Below are positions 8,244 to 17,772 of a stretch of DNA of 64,000 bases, piece by piece (positions within the stretch are counted from its first letter, which is position 1; every line of letters begins with the position of its first letter). Made by a program: the position numbers and the translations under genes. Under the pieces are notes generated by a model. It saw only the letters and a list, made by a program, of their open reading frames with translations. It was not told where the DNA came from and searched no databases. The DNA lies in contig NZ_CP120368.1 of the NCBI RefSeq assembly GCF_029892045.1, forward strand, positions 3,341,001 to 3,405,000, written 5' to 3'. This DNA comes from Sinorhizobium numidicum (GTDB lineage: Bacteria; Pseudomonadota; Alphaproteobacteria; Rhizobiales; Rhizobiaceae).

Positions 8244-9857
8244 ATGAAGGCTTTCGCCGAACTGCTCGACCGCCTCGTCCTGACGCCGCAGCGAAACGCC
8301 AAGATACGGCTGCTCGTTGACTATTTTCGCAGCACGCCGGACCCAAGTCGCGGCTACGCGCTTGCCGCGATCGCCGGCACCCTGTCACTCAACACCGTCA
8401 AACCGCACCTGATCCGTGACCTCCTCCTCGAACGCATGGACGAGGTTCTCTTCCACTACTCCTACGATTATGTCGGCGATCTCGCGGAAACGGTTTCCCT
8501 GGCCTGGGAACCTCCGGATGGCACTGCCGCAACCGACGTTTCCCTCGGCGATGTTGTCGAACGGCTGCAGAGGGCGGGCCGTTCGGAAGTACGGTCGCTC
8601 GTGCGGGATATGCTGGATCGGCTCGATACTGCCGGCCGTTTCGCCTTTCTGAAGCTCGTCACCGGAGGTTTGAGGATCGGCGTCTCCGCGCGTCTTGCAA
8701 AACAGGCGCTGGCGGAAATGGGCGGCAAAGACGTCAGCGACATAGAAAGGCTCTGGCATGGGCTGTCGCCGCCTTATCTGCCGCTCTTTCTCTGGCTTTC
8801 CGGCGAAGCGGAAATACCGGTCCTCACGACGCCGGCGGTCTTCCATTCGGTCATGCTGGCAACGCCTGTCGCGGATGGCGATCTCGACGCCCTCGATCCC
8901 GCCGACTTCGCCGCCGAATGGAAATGGGATGGCATCCGCGTCCAGCTTGCCAATGTCGGCGGAGTGAGGCGGCTCTATTCGCGCAGCGGCGACGAGATTT
9001 CCGGCGCCTTTCCCGAAATCGTCGAAGCGGCAGACTTCACCGGCGTGATCGACGGCGAACTGTTGGTTGGCGGAACGATGCGCAGCAACCGCGCGACCGG
9101 AAGCTTCGCGGACCTGCAGCAGCGGCTGAACCGAAAGACCGTCAATCGCAAGCTGCTAGAGGACTATCCGGCGTTCATTCGCGGCTACGACATTCTTTTT
9201 TTCGGCGAACGCGACGTCCGGCCGGAACCTTTCCATGTCCGCCGCGAGGCCTTGTCCGAGCTTATAGAGGGCGCGTCACCGCAACATTTCGACCTGTCGC
9301 CGCTGGTGCCGTTCTCGACCTGGGAGGAACTGGACCGGCTGCGCTCGAACCCGCCGGATCCGGTGATCGAAGGCATCATGCTGAAGCGGCTGGATTCGCC
9401 CTACGTGGCCGGGCGCGCCAAGGGTCCCTGGTTCAAGTGGAAACGCGCGCCGTTCAACATCGACGCCGTGCTGATGTATGCACAGCGCGGCCACGGCAAG
9501 CGGTCCAGTTACTACTCCGATTTCACCTTCGGAGTGTGGGCGGAGGGAGAAGAAGGAACGACCCTCGTTCCGGTCGGCAAGGCCTATTTCGGCTTCACCG
9601 ACGCCGAACTCGAGATACTCGATCGCTTCGTCCGCGACAATACGATCGAGCGCTTTGGCCCGGTGCGCGCGGTGCGCGCCGAGCCCGATGCCGGCTTCGT
9701 CGTCGAGGTTGCCTTCGAAGGCCTGAACCGCTCCACCCGCCACAAGTCGGGCGTGGCGATGCGCTTCCCGCGCATCGCGCGCCTGAGGCCTGACAAGCTG
9801 CCGCGGGACGCCGACAGGCTGGAGACGCTGCAGGCGATGATCGGGACGAGAGCGTAG
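8244..9857 (+). CDS. ATP-dependent DNA ligase
   Basis: 537 residues from the ATG at 8244; an upstream extension in the same frame overlaps the exonuclease gene and is unlikely to be translated. The adenylation motif is EWKWDGIRVQL, with the AMP-accepting lysine near residue 231 (KWDG). Later nucleotidyltransferase motifs include VIDGELLVGG, EGIMLKRLDSPY and PWFKWKR. The N-terminal helical domain (residues 1-200) resembles the DNA-binding domain of eukaryotic-type ligases. With the preceding exonuclease it forms the two-gene core of a repair module. In other bacteria a DEAD/DEAH helicase and a metallophosphoesterase are often added; neither is adjacent here. It does not carry the polymerase/phosphoesterase domains of LigD. 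Confidence 0.94.
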   Translation: MKAFAELLDRLVLTPQRNAKIRLLVDYFRSTPDPSRGYALAAIAGTLSLNTVKPHLIRDLLLERMDEVLFHYSYDYVGDLAETVSLAWEPPDGTAATDVSLGDVVERLQRAGRSEVRSLVRDMLDRLDTAGRFAFLKLVTGGLRIGVSARLAKQALAEMGGKDVSDIERLWHGLSPPYLPLFLWLSGEAEIPVLTTPAVFHSVMLATPVADGDLDALDPADFAAEWKWDGIRVQLANVGGVRRLYSRSGDEISGAFPEIVEAADFTGVIDGELLVGGTMRSNRATGSFADLQQRLNRKTVNRKLLEDYPAFIRGYDILFFGERDVRPEPFHVRREALSELIEGASPQHFDLSPLVPFSTWEELDRLRSNPPDPVIEGIMLKRLDSPYVAGRAKGPWFKWKRAPFNIDAVLMYAQRGHGKRSSYYSDFTFGVWAEGEEGTTLVPVGKAYFGFTDAELEILDRFVRDNTIERFGPVRAVRAEPDAGFVVEVAFEGLNRSTRHKSGVAMRFPRIARLRPDKLPRDADRLETLQAMIGTRA

Positions 9858-9892
9858 CCGGCCGGGCTGGCGAAACTGCGATTATTTCAGCA

Positions 9893-9938
9893 ATTCCGAA
9901 TGCAGAATTGTTAACGAGAATTTGGAATTATTCGGAAT
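9893..9938. promoter_or_regulatory. Inverted repeat before the GGDEF-EAL gene
   Basis: ATTCCGAAT (9893-9901) is repeated perfectly in inverted form as ATTCGGAAT (9930-9938), 28 bases apart, in an AT-rich pocket between the ligase stop and the GTG at 9972. It may be an operator, or a transcript hairpin ending the ligase message. Confidence 0.45.
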
Positions 9939-9971
9939 GTTGTCTCGCTGTCCGCGCTCGCAGGTAGTCTT

Positions 9972-12638
9972 GTGCCAGAAAAACATTCTCTCAACCTTGG
10001 AAAATCCCGGCTGTCCCGATTTCTGACGCTGAACTACCTCCCCGCAATGATCGCGAGCTTCGTTGTCGTGGTTGCCGGATTTCTCGCGGACGATCAGAAC
10101 CGGATCGTTTCGGAAGCCCGCATGCGTTCGATCGTGGCCAACGAACTGAACCCGATTCGCTCGAAACTCGAGAGCAGCATCAACGGCAACATTCAGCTCG
10201 TCCGCGGCCTGATCGGCACCATCACGACCGAGCCGGACATGCGGCAGCCGCGCTTCGGCGTGCTTGCGCGAAGCATCTTCACCGAGCGGTCGCAGCTCCG
10301 CAACATTGCGGCGGCCCCCGATCTGGTCGTCTCGATGGTCTATCCGATGGCCGGCAACGAGAAGGTCATCGGCCTCGATTACCGCAAAAACGAAAACCAG
10401 CGCGCAGCCGCGATGCGGGTGATGGAGACAGGCAAGATAGTGCTCGCAGGTCCTGTCGATCTGGTGCAGGGCGGCCGTGGGCTGATCGGCCGATTTCCGG
10501 TGACGACCGATGCCGGCGGCAACAAGCGTTTCTGGGGTCTGGTTTCGGCAGCCATCGATATCGATCAGCTCTACCGTGACAGCGGCCTCATCTCATCGAA
10601 CCTCGACATCGACATCGCCATCGCTGGTCGTGACGGCCTCGGGCGGGCCGGCGCGGTGTTCTTCGGCGATTCCGCGATCTTCGGCAAGGCCCCGGTCGAG
10701 ATGGATGTTTCCCTGCCCGGCGGCTCCTGGCGCCTGGCGGCACTACCCAAGGGCGGATGGCCGGCGACACCGCAGAACGCCTGGCAGGTTCGTCTGCTTA
10801 TCGCGCTCGGCGGCCTGATGATCGTTGTTCCGATGATCGTCACCGGCCGCCTTACGGCGGAACGCCAGGAGAACATCCGCGCGCTGAAGCAGAACAAGGA
10901 TCAGCTCCAGGAACTATCCCACCGACTGAAGATTGCGCTCGACACCTCCGAGATCGGCATCTGGGAGCTCGACATCGATAGTGGCAAGCTGCTGTGGGAC
11001 AGCCGCATGAAAGAGCTTTACGGCGTCGGATCATCCATTCGCGAAATCTACGACGACTGGAGGGATACGCTGCATCCGGACGATCTCGCCCGCGCCGAGA
11101 CAGAGTTTGCAGAGGCACTCGCCACCGGCGGCGCCTACAATTCCGAATTCCGCATCTGCCTGCCCGGCGCCGAGATCCGCCACATCCGCGCCATCGGTTC
11201 GACCTACCTCAGCGCAAGCGGCACCAGGAAGATCGTCGGCGTCAACTGGGACGTGACGGCGGACGTGGAGACGCGGGCGAGACTTTCGGAAGCCAAGCGT
11301 CTCGCCGAAGCCCATAGCGCCGAGCTGGAAACCGCACGCCACCGCATGGAATTCAACGCCATGCACGATCCGCTGACCGGGCTGCCGAACCGTCGCTTCC
11401 TCGATCAGGTCCTCGCCGATCGCGGCCGGCAGTTCGACGCCGGGGCGAAGATCAGCATTTTTCATATCGATCTCGATCGTTTCAAGCAGATCAACGACAC
11501 GCTGGGGCATGCGGCCGGCGACGAGATCCTCAGGCATGCCGCCAGGCTCCTGCGCGAGAATGCGCGCGACAGCGACTTCGTCGCACGGATCGGCGGCGAC
11601 GAGTTCGTCATCATTCGCGTCGGCGGCAATCCCGAGGAGGATGCGGTGCTGGCATCGCGCATCATCGAGGCGATGAGCGCGCCGGTCCGCTACAAGGATC
11701 AGGAATGCCGTGTCGGCGTCAGTATCGGCATTGCCGCCCGGGCGGCGGCGACGGACGAGCTTTCGCAGATTCTCGTCAATGCCGACATTGCGCTCTACGA
11801 GGCCAAACGCCGCGGCCGCAACAGGCACGAGACCTTTACCGGCGCACTCAAGACCGCCGTTTTCAAAACGAAGCAAACAGCCGACGAGATTCTGCGCGGC
11901 CTCGAGCAGAACGAATTCGTTGCGCATTTCCAGCCGCAATTCTGTCCGAAGTCGCTGGATATCATCGGCGTCGAAGCGCTGGCGCGATGGGACCATCCGA
12001 CGAAGGGACTGCTCAGGCCCCACACGTTTCTCAAGACGGCGGAAGACATCAACGTGGTCGCGGCAATCGATCAAACGATCTTGGAACAGGCACTTTTTCA
12101 GATCTGCCGATGGGAGGCGAACGGCATCGACATCCCGAAGATCTCGGTCAATCTTTCCTATCCGCGCCTGCGGAACGAGGGGCTGATCGAGCGGCTGGAG
12201 CAGATGCGGATACCGAAGGGACGGCTTTCCTTCGAATTGCTCGAGTCGATCTCCTTCGATGAGAACGACGTGACCGTCCTGTCGAACATCAGGCGTATCA
12301 AGGAACTCGGCATCGACATCGAGATTGACGATTTTGGCACCGGTTATGCATCGATCCTCAGTCTTCTGAAACTGACGCCGCGGCGCCTGAAAATCGACCG
12401 CCAGCTGATCCTGCCAATCCTCACTTCACCGGCGCAGCGGCGGCTTGTCGAATCGATCATCGACATTGGCACCTCGCTCGGTATCGAGGTAATCGCCGAG
12501 GGCGTGGAGACACGCGAGCATGCCGATATCCTCAGAGACCTGGGGTGCCACGGACTGCAAGGCTACGCCTTCGCCCGACCGATGAATGCCAACGATCTCG
12601 CAACCTTCGTTTTCGAGCGGAGATGGCACGCCGCGTAA
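9972..12638 (+). CDS. Membrane CHASE-like/PAS/GGDEF/EAL cyclic-di-GMP protein
   Basis: 888 residues from a GTG. A first membrane segment lies at about residues 24-42 and a second at about 272-292. Between them is an extracytoplasmic sensor domain of CHASE type. A PAS domain follows (about 315-435, ISEIGIWELDIDSGKLLWDS region), then GGDEF (about 450-610) and EAL (about 635-885). The cyclase signature RIGGDEFVI is intact near residue 538. The phosphodiesterase signature IGVEALARWDHP, the IDDFGTGYASI loop and IAEGVETREHA are all present, so both activities are possible. It probably makes or breaks cyclic-di-GMP in response to an external ligand. It stands alone, with an inverted repeat upstream. 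Confidence 0.93.
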   Translation: MPEKHSLNLGKSRLSRFLTLNYLPAMIASFVVVVAGFLADDQNRIVSEARMRSIVANELNPIRSKLESSINGNIQLVRGLIGTITTEPDMRQPRFGVLARSIFTERSQLRNIAAAPDLVVSMVYPMAGNEKVIGLDYRKNENQRAAAMRVMETGKIVLAGPVDLVQGGRGLIGRFPVTTDAGGNKRFWGLVSAAIDIDQLYRDSGLISSNLDIDIAIAGRDGLGRAGAVFFGDSAIFGKAPVEMDVSLPGGSWRLAALPKGGWPATPQNAWQVRLLIALGGLMIVVPMIVTGRLTAERQENIRALKQNKDQLQELSHRLKIALDTSEIGIWELDIDSGKLLWDSRMKELYGVGSSIREIYDDWRDTLHPDDLARAETEFAEALATGGAYNSEFRICLPGAEIRHIRAIGSTYLSASGTRKIVGVNWDVTADVETRARLSEAKRLAEAHSAELETARHRMEFNAMHDPLTGLPNRRFLDQVLADRGRQFDAGAKISIFHIDLDRFKQINDTLGHAAGDEILRHAARLLRENARDSDFVARIGGDEFVIIRVGGNPEEDAVLASRIIEAMSAPVRYKDQECRVGVSIGIAARAAATDELSQILVNADIALYEAKRRGRNRHETFTGALKTAVFKTKQTADEILRGLEQNEFVAHFQPQFCPKSLDIIGVEALARWDHPTKGLLRPHTFLKTAEDINVVAAIDQTILEQALFQICRWEANGIDIPKISVNLSYPRLRNEGLIERLEQMRIPKGRLSFELLESISFDENDVTVLSNIRRIKELGIDIEIDDFGTGYASILSLLKLTPRRLKIDRQLILPILTSPAQRRLVESIIDIGTSLGIEVIAEGVETREHADILRDLGCHGLQGYAFARPMNANDLATFVFERRWHAA

Positions 12639-12900
12639 CGGCTCGCGGCCGGAGCGGACCACCACCAGACCACAATACCGGCAGCGGTCTGCACACCGCG
12701 GGCGCCGCTTCGACGCGGTTTTCTTCCCGGAAAGGCTTGGCAGCCGGCAGGAAAAAAGTCATAAAAACATGCGCCTCAGCCGCCTCGCGGATGCCCGGGC
12801 ATCGTCGATGCTGGGCGCCTCGGCGATCGTCATTCCGTGGCAGAGGTCTCAATCCAGATACACTACCCAAAGGGGCGGAACGATCGAATACGCGGAGAAA

Positions 12901-15810
12901 TTGCTTTCTATTTTCATTCTCGCTCCCTTTGCGGGAAGCCTTATCGCAATCTTCTTTCCGTCCGACCAACGAGGAGCGACCGCCTGGTTCGCAGGCGCGA
13001 TTGCACTCATCTGCTTCCTGGTAACCGCGGGCCTTTATCCCTTCGTCGCCTCGGGGCGCGTGCTTCGTTATCAGCTCGATTGGATCCCCGAACTTGGCCT
13101 GAATTTCACGCTGCGGATGGATGGCTTCGCCTGGCTGTTCTCGGCACTGATCACCGCGATCGGCGTTCTCGTCGTTCTCTACGCCCGTTACTACATGGCC
13201 GAGGAAGACCCGGTGCCGCGCTTTTTCGCGCTCTTCCTCGCCTTCATGGGTTCGATGCTCGGAATCGTGCTTTCCGGCAATCTCATATTGCTCGCAGTCT
13301 TCTGGGAGTTGACGAGCATCGTCTCCTTCCTGCTGATCGGCTACTGGCATCATAACGCCCATGCCCGCGACGGCGCGCGCATGGCGCTGACGATAACCGG
13401 CATGGGCGGGTTGTGCATGCTCGTCGGACTGCTGCTCATCGGACGGATCGTCGGCAGCTACGATCTCGACGCGGTGCTGGCCTCGGGTGACGCCATCCGC
13501 AACCATCCACTCTACGAAGCGGTCCTGGTGCTTGTTCTGCTCGGCGCCCTGACGAAAAGCGCTCAATTTCCGTTCCATTTCTGGCTGCCGCACGCCATGG
13601 CCGCCCCGACGCCGGTTTCCGCTTACCTGCACTCGGCGACGATGGTGAAGGCCGGCGTCTTCCTTCTTGCGCGGCTCTGGCCGGTGATGGCCGGCACGGA
13701 AGCCTGGTTCTGGATCGTCGGCCTCGCGGGCCTGACGACGCTGCTGCTCGGTGCCTATTTCGCGATCTTCCAGCAGGATCTGAAAGGGCTTCTTGCCTAT
13801 TCGACCATCAGCCATCTTGGTCTGATCACGGTCCTGCTCAGTCTCGGCAGCCCGCTGGCAGCGGTCGCTGCGGTCTTCCACATCGTCAATCACGCGACCT
13901 TCAAGGCCTCGCTGTTCATGGCGGCCGGCATTATCGACCATGAAAGCGGCACGCGCGACATGCGGAAGCTGAGTGGCCTTTTTCACTACATGCCGATCAC
14001 CGCTACCCTCGCCATGGTCGCGAGCGCCGCCATGGCGGGTGTGCCGCTGCTCAACGGCTTTCTCTCCAAAGAAATGTTCTTTGCCGAAGCGATCGAGACG
14101 CATCGCGCCAACGCGCTCGACACCATGACGCCCTATGTCGCAACGGTCGCGAGCATGTTCGCGGTGACCTACTCGTTGCGCTTTATCCACAGCGTCTTCT
14201 TCGGTCCGCCGCCTGTAGACCTGCCGAAGAAACCACACGAAGCGGCGCGCTGGATGCGAGCCCCGGTCGACTTTCTGGTGCTTGCCTGCCTGGTCGTCGG
14301 CATCATCCCCGCCCAGACCATCGGTCCGTTCCTCCACACCGCCGTCATATCGATTCTTGGCGATAGAACGCCCTATTACAGCCTCGCCGTATGGCATGGC
14401 TGGAATATCCCGCTGATCATGAGCTTCGTCGCGCTTACGGGCGGCGTCGGCCTCTATTTCCTGATGCGATCCTATCTCGCGACCAGTGTCGAAGGACCGC
14501 CGGTCTTCCGCCTGCTTCAGGGACAGCGCATTTTCGAGCGTGTGCTCGTAACGCTTTCATGGAAGTGGGCGCGCTCACTTGAGCAGCGGCTCGGCACGCG
14601 CCGTCTGCAGCCACAGATGCGCCTCGTCGTTTTCCTGGCGCTTGTGGCGGGGGCAGCGCCGCTTGTTGCCGGCGGTTTTCAATTGCCCCGCCTCCTCATA
14701 CGCGGCGTCGATCCGGCTTTCGCTCTGCTCTGGGCGGTCGGCATCACCTGCGCTGTCGGTTCCGCCTATCAGGCAAAGTTCCATCGCCTCGCCTCGCTTG
14801 TCCTGCTCGGCGGCGCAGGACTCGTCACCTGCATCACTTTCGTCTGGCTCTCTGCCCCCGATCTCGCGCTCACCCAGCTCCTCGTCGAAATCGTCACCAC
14901 GGTCCTCATCCTTCTCGGATTGCGCTGGCTGCCGAAACGCATCGAGGAGCCTGTGCAGGCGGAGGATATTTCGCTGAAGGTTCGCTTCAGGCGCCTGCGC
15001 GATTTCCTGCTCGCGATTCTCGCGGGCGGAGGGGTAATGCTCATCGCCTATACCGTCATGACGCGGCCTCTGCCCGAAACCATCGCCAGTTATTTCCTTG
15101 CAAGAGCGTATCAGGAGGGTGGCGGCACGAACGTCGTCAACGTCATCCTCGTCGATTTCCGCGGCTTCGATACGCTCGGCGAAATAGCCGTCCTGTGTAT
15201 CGTCGCGCTGACGGTCTTCGCGCTTCTCCTGCGCTTCCGTCCGCAAGCCGACAGCCTGGAAACGCCGGAACAGCAAAGGGTGCAAAACGCCTTCGATCAC
15301 GATCATCCGCACCGCGACGCAGGCGACAGCGCAGCCGAATACATCTTTGTCCCGTCGGTGATCATGCGCTGGATGTTCCCCGTCACCGGCATGCTCGCCG
15401 CCTATCTCTTCCTGCGCGGCCATGACCTGCCGGGCGGCGGCTTTGCCGCAGGCATCGCCATGTCGATCGGCTTCATCCTGCAATATATGTCGGGCGGTAC
15501 CCGCTGGGTCGAAGAGCGGCTGCGCATTCACCCGCTTCGCTGGATGAGCATCGGCCTTCTGGTGGCGGCGACCACGGGCATCGGATCATGGCTTTTCGGC
15601 TATCCGTTCCTGACCTCACACGCGCAGTATGCGACGCTGCCGATCATCGGCAAGTTCCCGCTTGCAAGCGCCATCCTCTTCGATCTCGGTGTCTTCTCGC
15701 TCGTGCTCGGCGCCACGGTGCTGATGCTCATCGCCCTGGCGCACCAGTCGATCCGCGCACCACGCGCCCAGGTGAGGGCCGCGCGCGCCGAAAAGGAGGC
15801 GGCAGAATAA
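12901..15810 (+). CDS. phaAB: Fused PhaAB (MrpA/MrpB) antiporter subunit
   Basis: Largest subunit of the Pha/Mrp monovalent cation (K+ or Na+)/proton antiporter in the inner membrane. I chose the TTG at 12901 (MLSIFILAPFAGSL, 969 residues) because the frame further upstream is not membrane-like; an upstream in-frame ATG cannot be excluded. The first 500 residues are the NuoL-like proton-translocating domain: SAQFPFHFWLPHAMAAPTPV and LKGLLAYSTISHLGLI with the conserved lysines. The C-terminal 200 residues are the fused MrpB domain (RGHDLPGGGFAAGIAMS). Fusion of A and B is normal in rhizobial Pha systems. It overlaps phaC by one base (TAATG). It is the first gene of a six-gene operon. Confidence 0.9.
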   Translation: MLSIFILAPFAGSLIAIFFPSDQRGATAWFAGAIALICFLVTAGLYPFVASGRVLRYQLDWIPELGLNFTLRMDGFAWLFSALITAIGVLVVLYARYYMAEEDPVPRFFALFLAFMGSMLGIVLSGNLILLAVFWELTSIVSFLLIGYWHHNAHARDGARMALTITGMGGLCMLVGLLLIGRIVGSYDLDAVLASGDAIRNHPLYEAVLVLVLLGALTKSAQFPFHFWLPHAMAAPTPVSAYLHSATMVKAGVFLLARLWPVMAGTEAWFWIVGLAGLTTLLLGAYFAIFQQDLKGLLAYSTISHLGLITVLLSLGSPLAAVAAVFHIVNHATFKASLFMAAGIIDHESGTRDMRKLSGLFHYMPITATLAMVASAAMAGVPLLNGFLSKEMFFAEAIETHRANALDTMTPYVATVASMFAVTYSLRFIHSVFFGPPPVDLPKKPHEAARWMRAPVDFLVLACLVVGIIPAQTIGPFLHTAVISILGDRTPYYSLAVWHGWNIPLIMSFVALTGGVGLYFLMRSYLATSVEGPPVFRLLQGQRIFERVLVTLSWKWARSLEQRLGTRRLQPQMRLVVFLALVAGAAPLVAGGFQLPRLLIRGVDPAFALLWAVGITCAVGSAYQAKFHRLASLVLLGGAGLVTCITFVWLSAPDLALTQLLVEIVTTVLILLGLRWLPKRIEEPVQAEDISLKVRFRRLRDFLLAILAGGGVMLIAYTVMTRPLPETIASYFLARAYQEGGGTNVVNVILVDFRGFDTLGEIAVLCIVALTVFALLLRFRPQADSLETPEQQRVQNAFDHDHPHRDAGDSAAEYIFVPSVIMRWMFPVTGMLAAYLFLRGHDLPGGGFAAGIAMSIGFILQYMSGGTRWVEERLRIHPLRWMSIGLLVAATTGIGSWLFGYPFLTSHAQYATLPIIGKFPLASAILFDLGVFSLVLGATVLMLIALAHQSIRAPRAQVRAARAEKEAAE

Positions 15811-16157
15811 TGGAACTCATCCTTTCCGCCGGCATCGGCGCACTGACCGCATCCGGGGTCTATCTTCTGCTGAGGCCGCGGACCTACCAGGTGATCATCG
15901 GGCTCTCGCTGCTCTCCTATGCGGTCAATCTCTTTATCTTCGGCATGGGCCGGCTGCGCGTCGATGCGCCGCCGGTGCTCGATCCCGGCGGCGTCGGCGA
16001 TCTCGTGCGCTATACCGATCCCATCCCTCAGGCGCTGGTGCTGACGGCGATTGTCATCGGTTTTGCCATGACCGCGCTGTTCCTCGTCGTTCTGCTCGCC
16101 TCGCGCGGCTTCACCGGCACCGACCATGTCGACGGAAGGGAGCAGCGCGGTGACTGA
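15810..16157 (+). CDS. phaC: PhaC (MrpC) antiporter subunit
   Basis: 115-residue membrane protein homologous to NuoK, with three hydrophobic segments: residues 3-20, 27-46 (YQVIIGLSLLSYAVNLFIF) and 72-95 (PQALVLTAIVIGFAMTALF). The invariant PQALVLTAIVI motif of MrpC is intact. Its ATG overlaps the phaAB stop and its end overlaps the probable phaD start, so translation is coupled along the operon. Confidence 0.95.
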   Translation: MELILSAGIGALTASGVYLLLRPRTYQVIIGLSLLSYAVNLFIFGMGRLRVDAPPVLDPGGVGDLVRYTDPIPQALVLTAIVIGFAMTALFLVVLLASRGFTGTDHVDGREQRGD

Positions 16158-17769
16158 CTGGCTGCAGCATCTTCTGATCCTTCCTATTCTCGTGCCGCTT
16201 GCCACCGCCGCGGTACTGATCCCGATCAATGAACGCGACCGGACGCTGAAGGGTGTCATTGGTTTCGCATCGACGCTCGTCGTCTTCATCATAACGATGA
16301 TCCTGATCCGCTTTGCCGCCGCAAGCGGGAGCGGCGCGCCGGGAGCGGGCGTCTACCAGCTCGGCAATTGGCCTGCGCCGTTCGGCATCGTTCTCGTGCT
16401 CGACCGGCTGTCGGCACTGATGCTATGCCTCACCAGCGGTCTGGCGCTGGCCGCCCAGGTCTATTCCATGGCACGGTGGCATACGGCTGGACACCATTTT
16501 CACTCGCTGCTCCAACTGCTGCTCGCCGGCCTCAACGGCGCCTTCCTGACCGGCGATCTTTTCAACCTCTTCGTGTTCTTCGAAATGATGCTGGCAGCAT
16601 CCTATGGGCTGTTGCTGCACGGCTCCGGTCCCGTGCGCGTGAAAGCCGGTCTGCATTACATCGCCATCAATCTCGCCGCCTCGTCACTTTTCCTGATCGG
16701 CGTCAGCCTGATCTATGGCGCAACCGGAACGCTCAACATGGCGGATCTGGCAACGAAGCTTGCCACGCTCGCGCCCGAAAACCGGCAATTGGTCGAGACC
16801 GGCGCGGCCCTCCTCGGGATCGCCTTTCTCGTCAAAGCCGGCATGTGGCCGCTCAGCTTCTGGCTGCCGACGGCCTACGCCGCGGCGACGCCGCCGGTTG
16901 CCGCTGTCTTCGCGATCCTAACCAAGGTCGGGATCTACATCATCATCCGCCTGAATCTGCTCATTTTCGGCACCGCCGCGGGAGCATCGGCCGGTTTCGG
17001 TCAGAGCTGGCTCGTCGTCGGCGGCATGCTGACGATCACCTTTGGCGCCATCGGCGTGCTTGCGTCGCAAGCGATGGGCCGCCTCGCCGGCTATTCGGTT
17101 CTCGTCTCCTCCGGAACGCTGCTCGCGGCGATCGGCCTCGGGCATCAAGGCATGTTGGCCGGTGCGCTCTTCTACCTGGTCAGCTCGACGCTGACGATCT
17201 CCGCCTTCTTCCTGCTCATCGAGCTCGTCGAGCGCGGCCGCGACGCCGGTGCCGACGTTCTGGCGGTGACGATGGAGGCCTACGGCGACTTCGATGAGGA
17301 TGAAGAAGAGGAAGAGGTAGGCGTCGCCATACCCGGTACGATGGCGGTCCTCGGCCTCTGCTTCTGCCTCTGCGCCGTGCTTTTGGCCGGCCTGCCGCCC
17401 CTATCGGGGTTCATTGCCAAGTTCGCGATCATGCGCGGCCTCCTCGACATGCCGAATACCGACCTCGCAAGCGCGATGACCGCCGCCGACTGGACCTATG
17501 TGGCGCTTCTCATCCTGTCGGGACTGGCTGCCATGATCGCCATGAACCGCATCGGCATCCGTACCTTCTGGGCCTCGATAGAGGGTACCCTGCCGCGCGT
17601 CGTCATCATCGAAATCACACCGGTTGCTGTTCTGCTCGGCGCCTGTATCTTCCTCAGCCTGCAGGCCGGGCCAGCCATGCGCTACATGCAGGCCACCGCC
17701 GACGATCTGCTCTCACCCTTGGCCCATAGCGAGCGGGTCCTCTCCGCGCCGAGAGCCGGAGGCCGATAG
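16150..17769 (+). CDS. phaD: PhaD (MrpD) antiporter subunit
   Basis: NuoM/N-like proton-conducting subunit. I prefer the GTG at 16150 (MTDWLQHLLILPILVP, 539 residues), which overlaps the end of phaC by eight bases; an ATG at 16126 in the same frame would add eight residues. More than ten hydrophobic helices are visible. FLVKAGMWPLSFWLPTAYAA and the TKVGIYIIIR segment are typical of the family, including the conserved lysines. A very acidic stretch (DEDEEEEEV) sits in the loop near residue 380, longer than I would expect and possibly cytoplasmic. PhaE begins three bases after the stop. Confidence 0.94.
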   Translation: MTDWLQHLLILPILVPLATAAVLIPINERDRTLKGVIGFASTLVVFIITMILIRFAAASGSGAPGAGVYQLGNWPAPFGIVLVLDRLSALMLCLTSGLALAAQVYSMARWHTAGHHFHSLLQLLLAGLNGAFLTGDLFNLFVFFEMMLAASYGLLLHGSGPVRVKAGLHYIAINLAASSLFLIGVSLIYGATGTLNMADLATKLATLAPENRQLVETGAALLGIAFLVKAGMWPLSFWLPTAYAAATPPVAAVFAILTKVGIYIIIRLNLLIFGTAAGASAGFGQSWLVVGGMLTITFGAIGVLASQAMGRLAGYSVLVSSGTLLAAIGLGHQGMLAGALFYLVSSTLTISAFFLLIELVERGRDAGADVLAVTMEAYGDFDEDEEEEEVGVAIPGTMAVLGLCFCLCAVLLAGLPPLSGFIAKFAIMRGLLDMPNTDLASAMTAADWTYVALLILSGLAAMIAMNRIGIRTFWASIEGTLPRVVIIEITPVAVLLGACIFLSLQAGPAMRYMQATADDLLSPLAHSERVLSAPRAGGR

Positions 17770-17772
17770 CGG

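Noticed and set aside
12532..14397. 621-aa open frame on the minus strand
   Set aside because: It lies antisense to the GGDEF-EAL and phaAB genes and consists of charged low-complexity sequence with no motif; it is a by-product of GC-rich codon bias.
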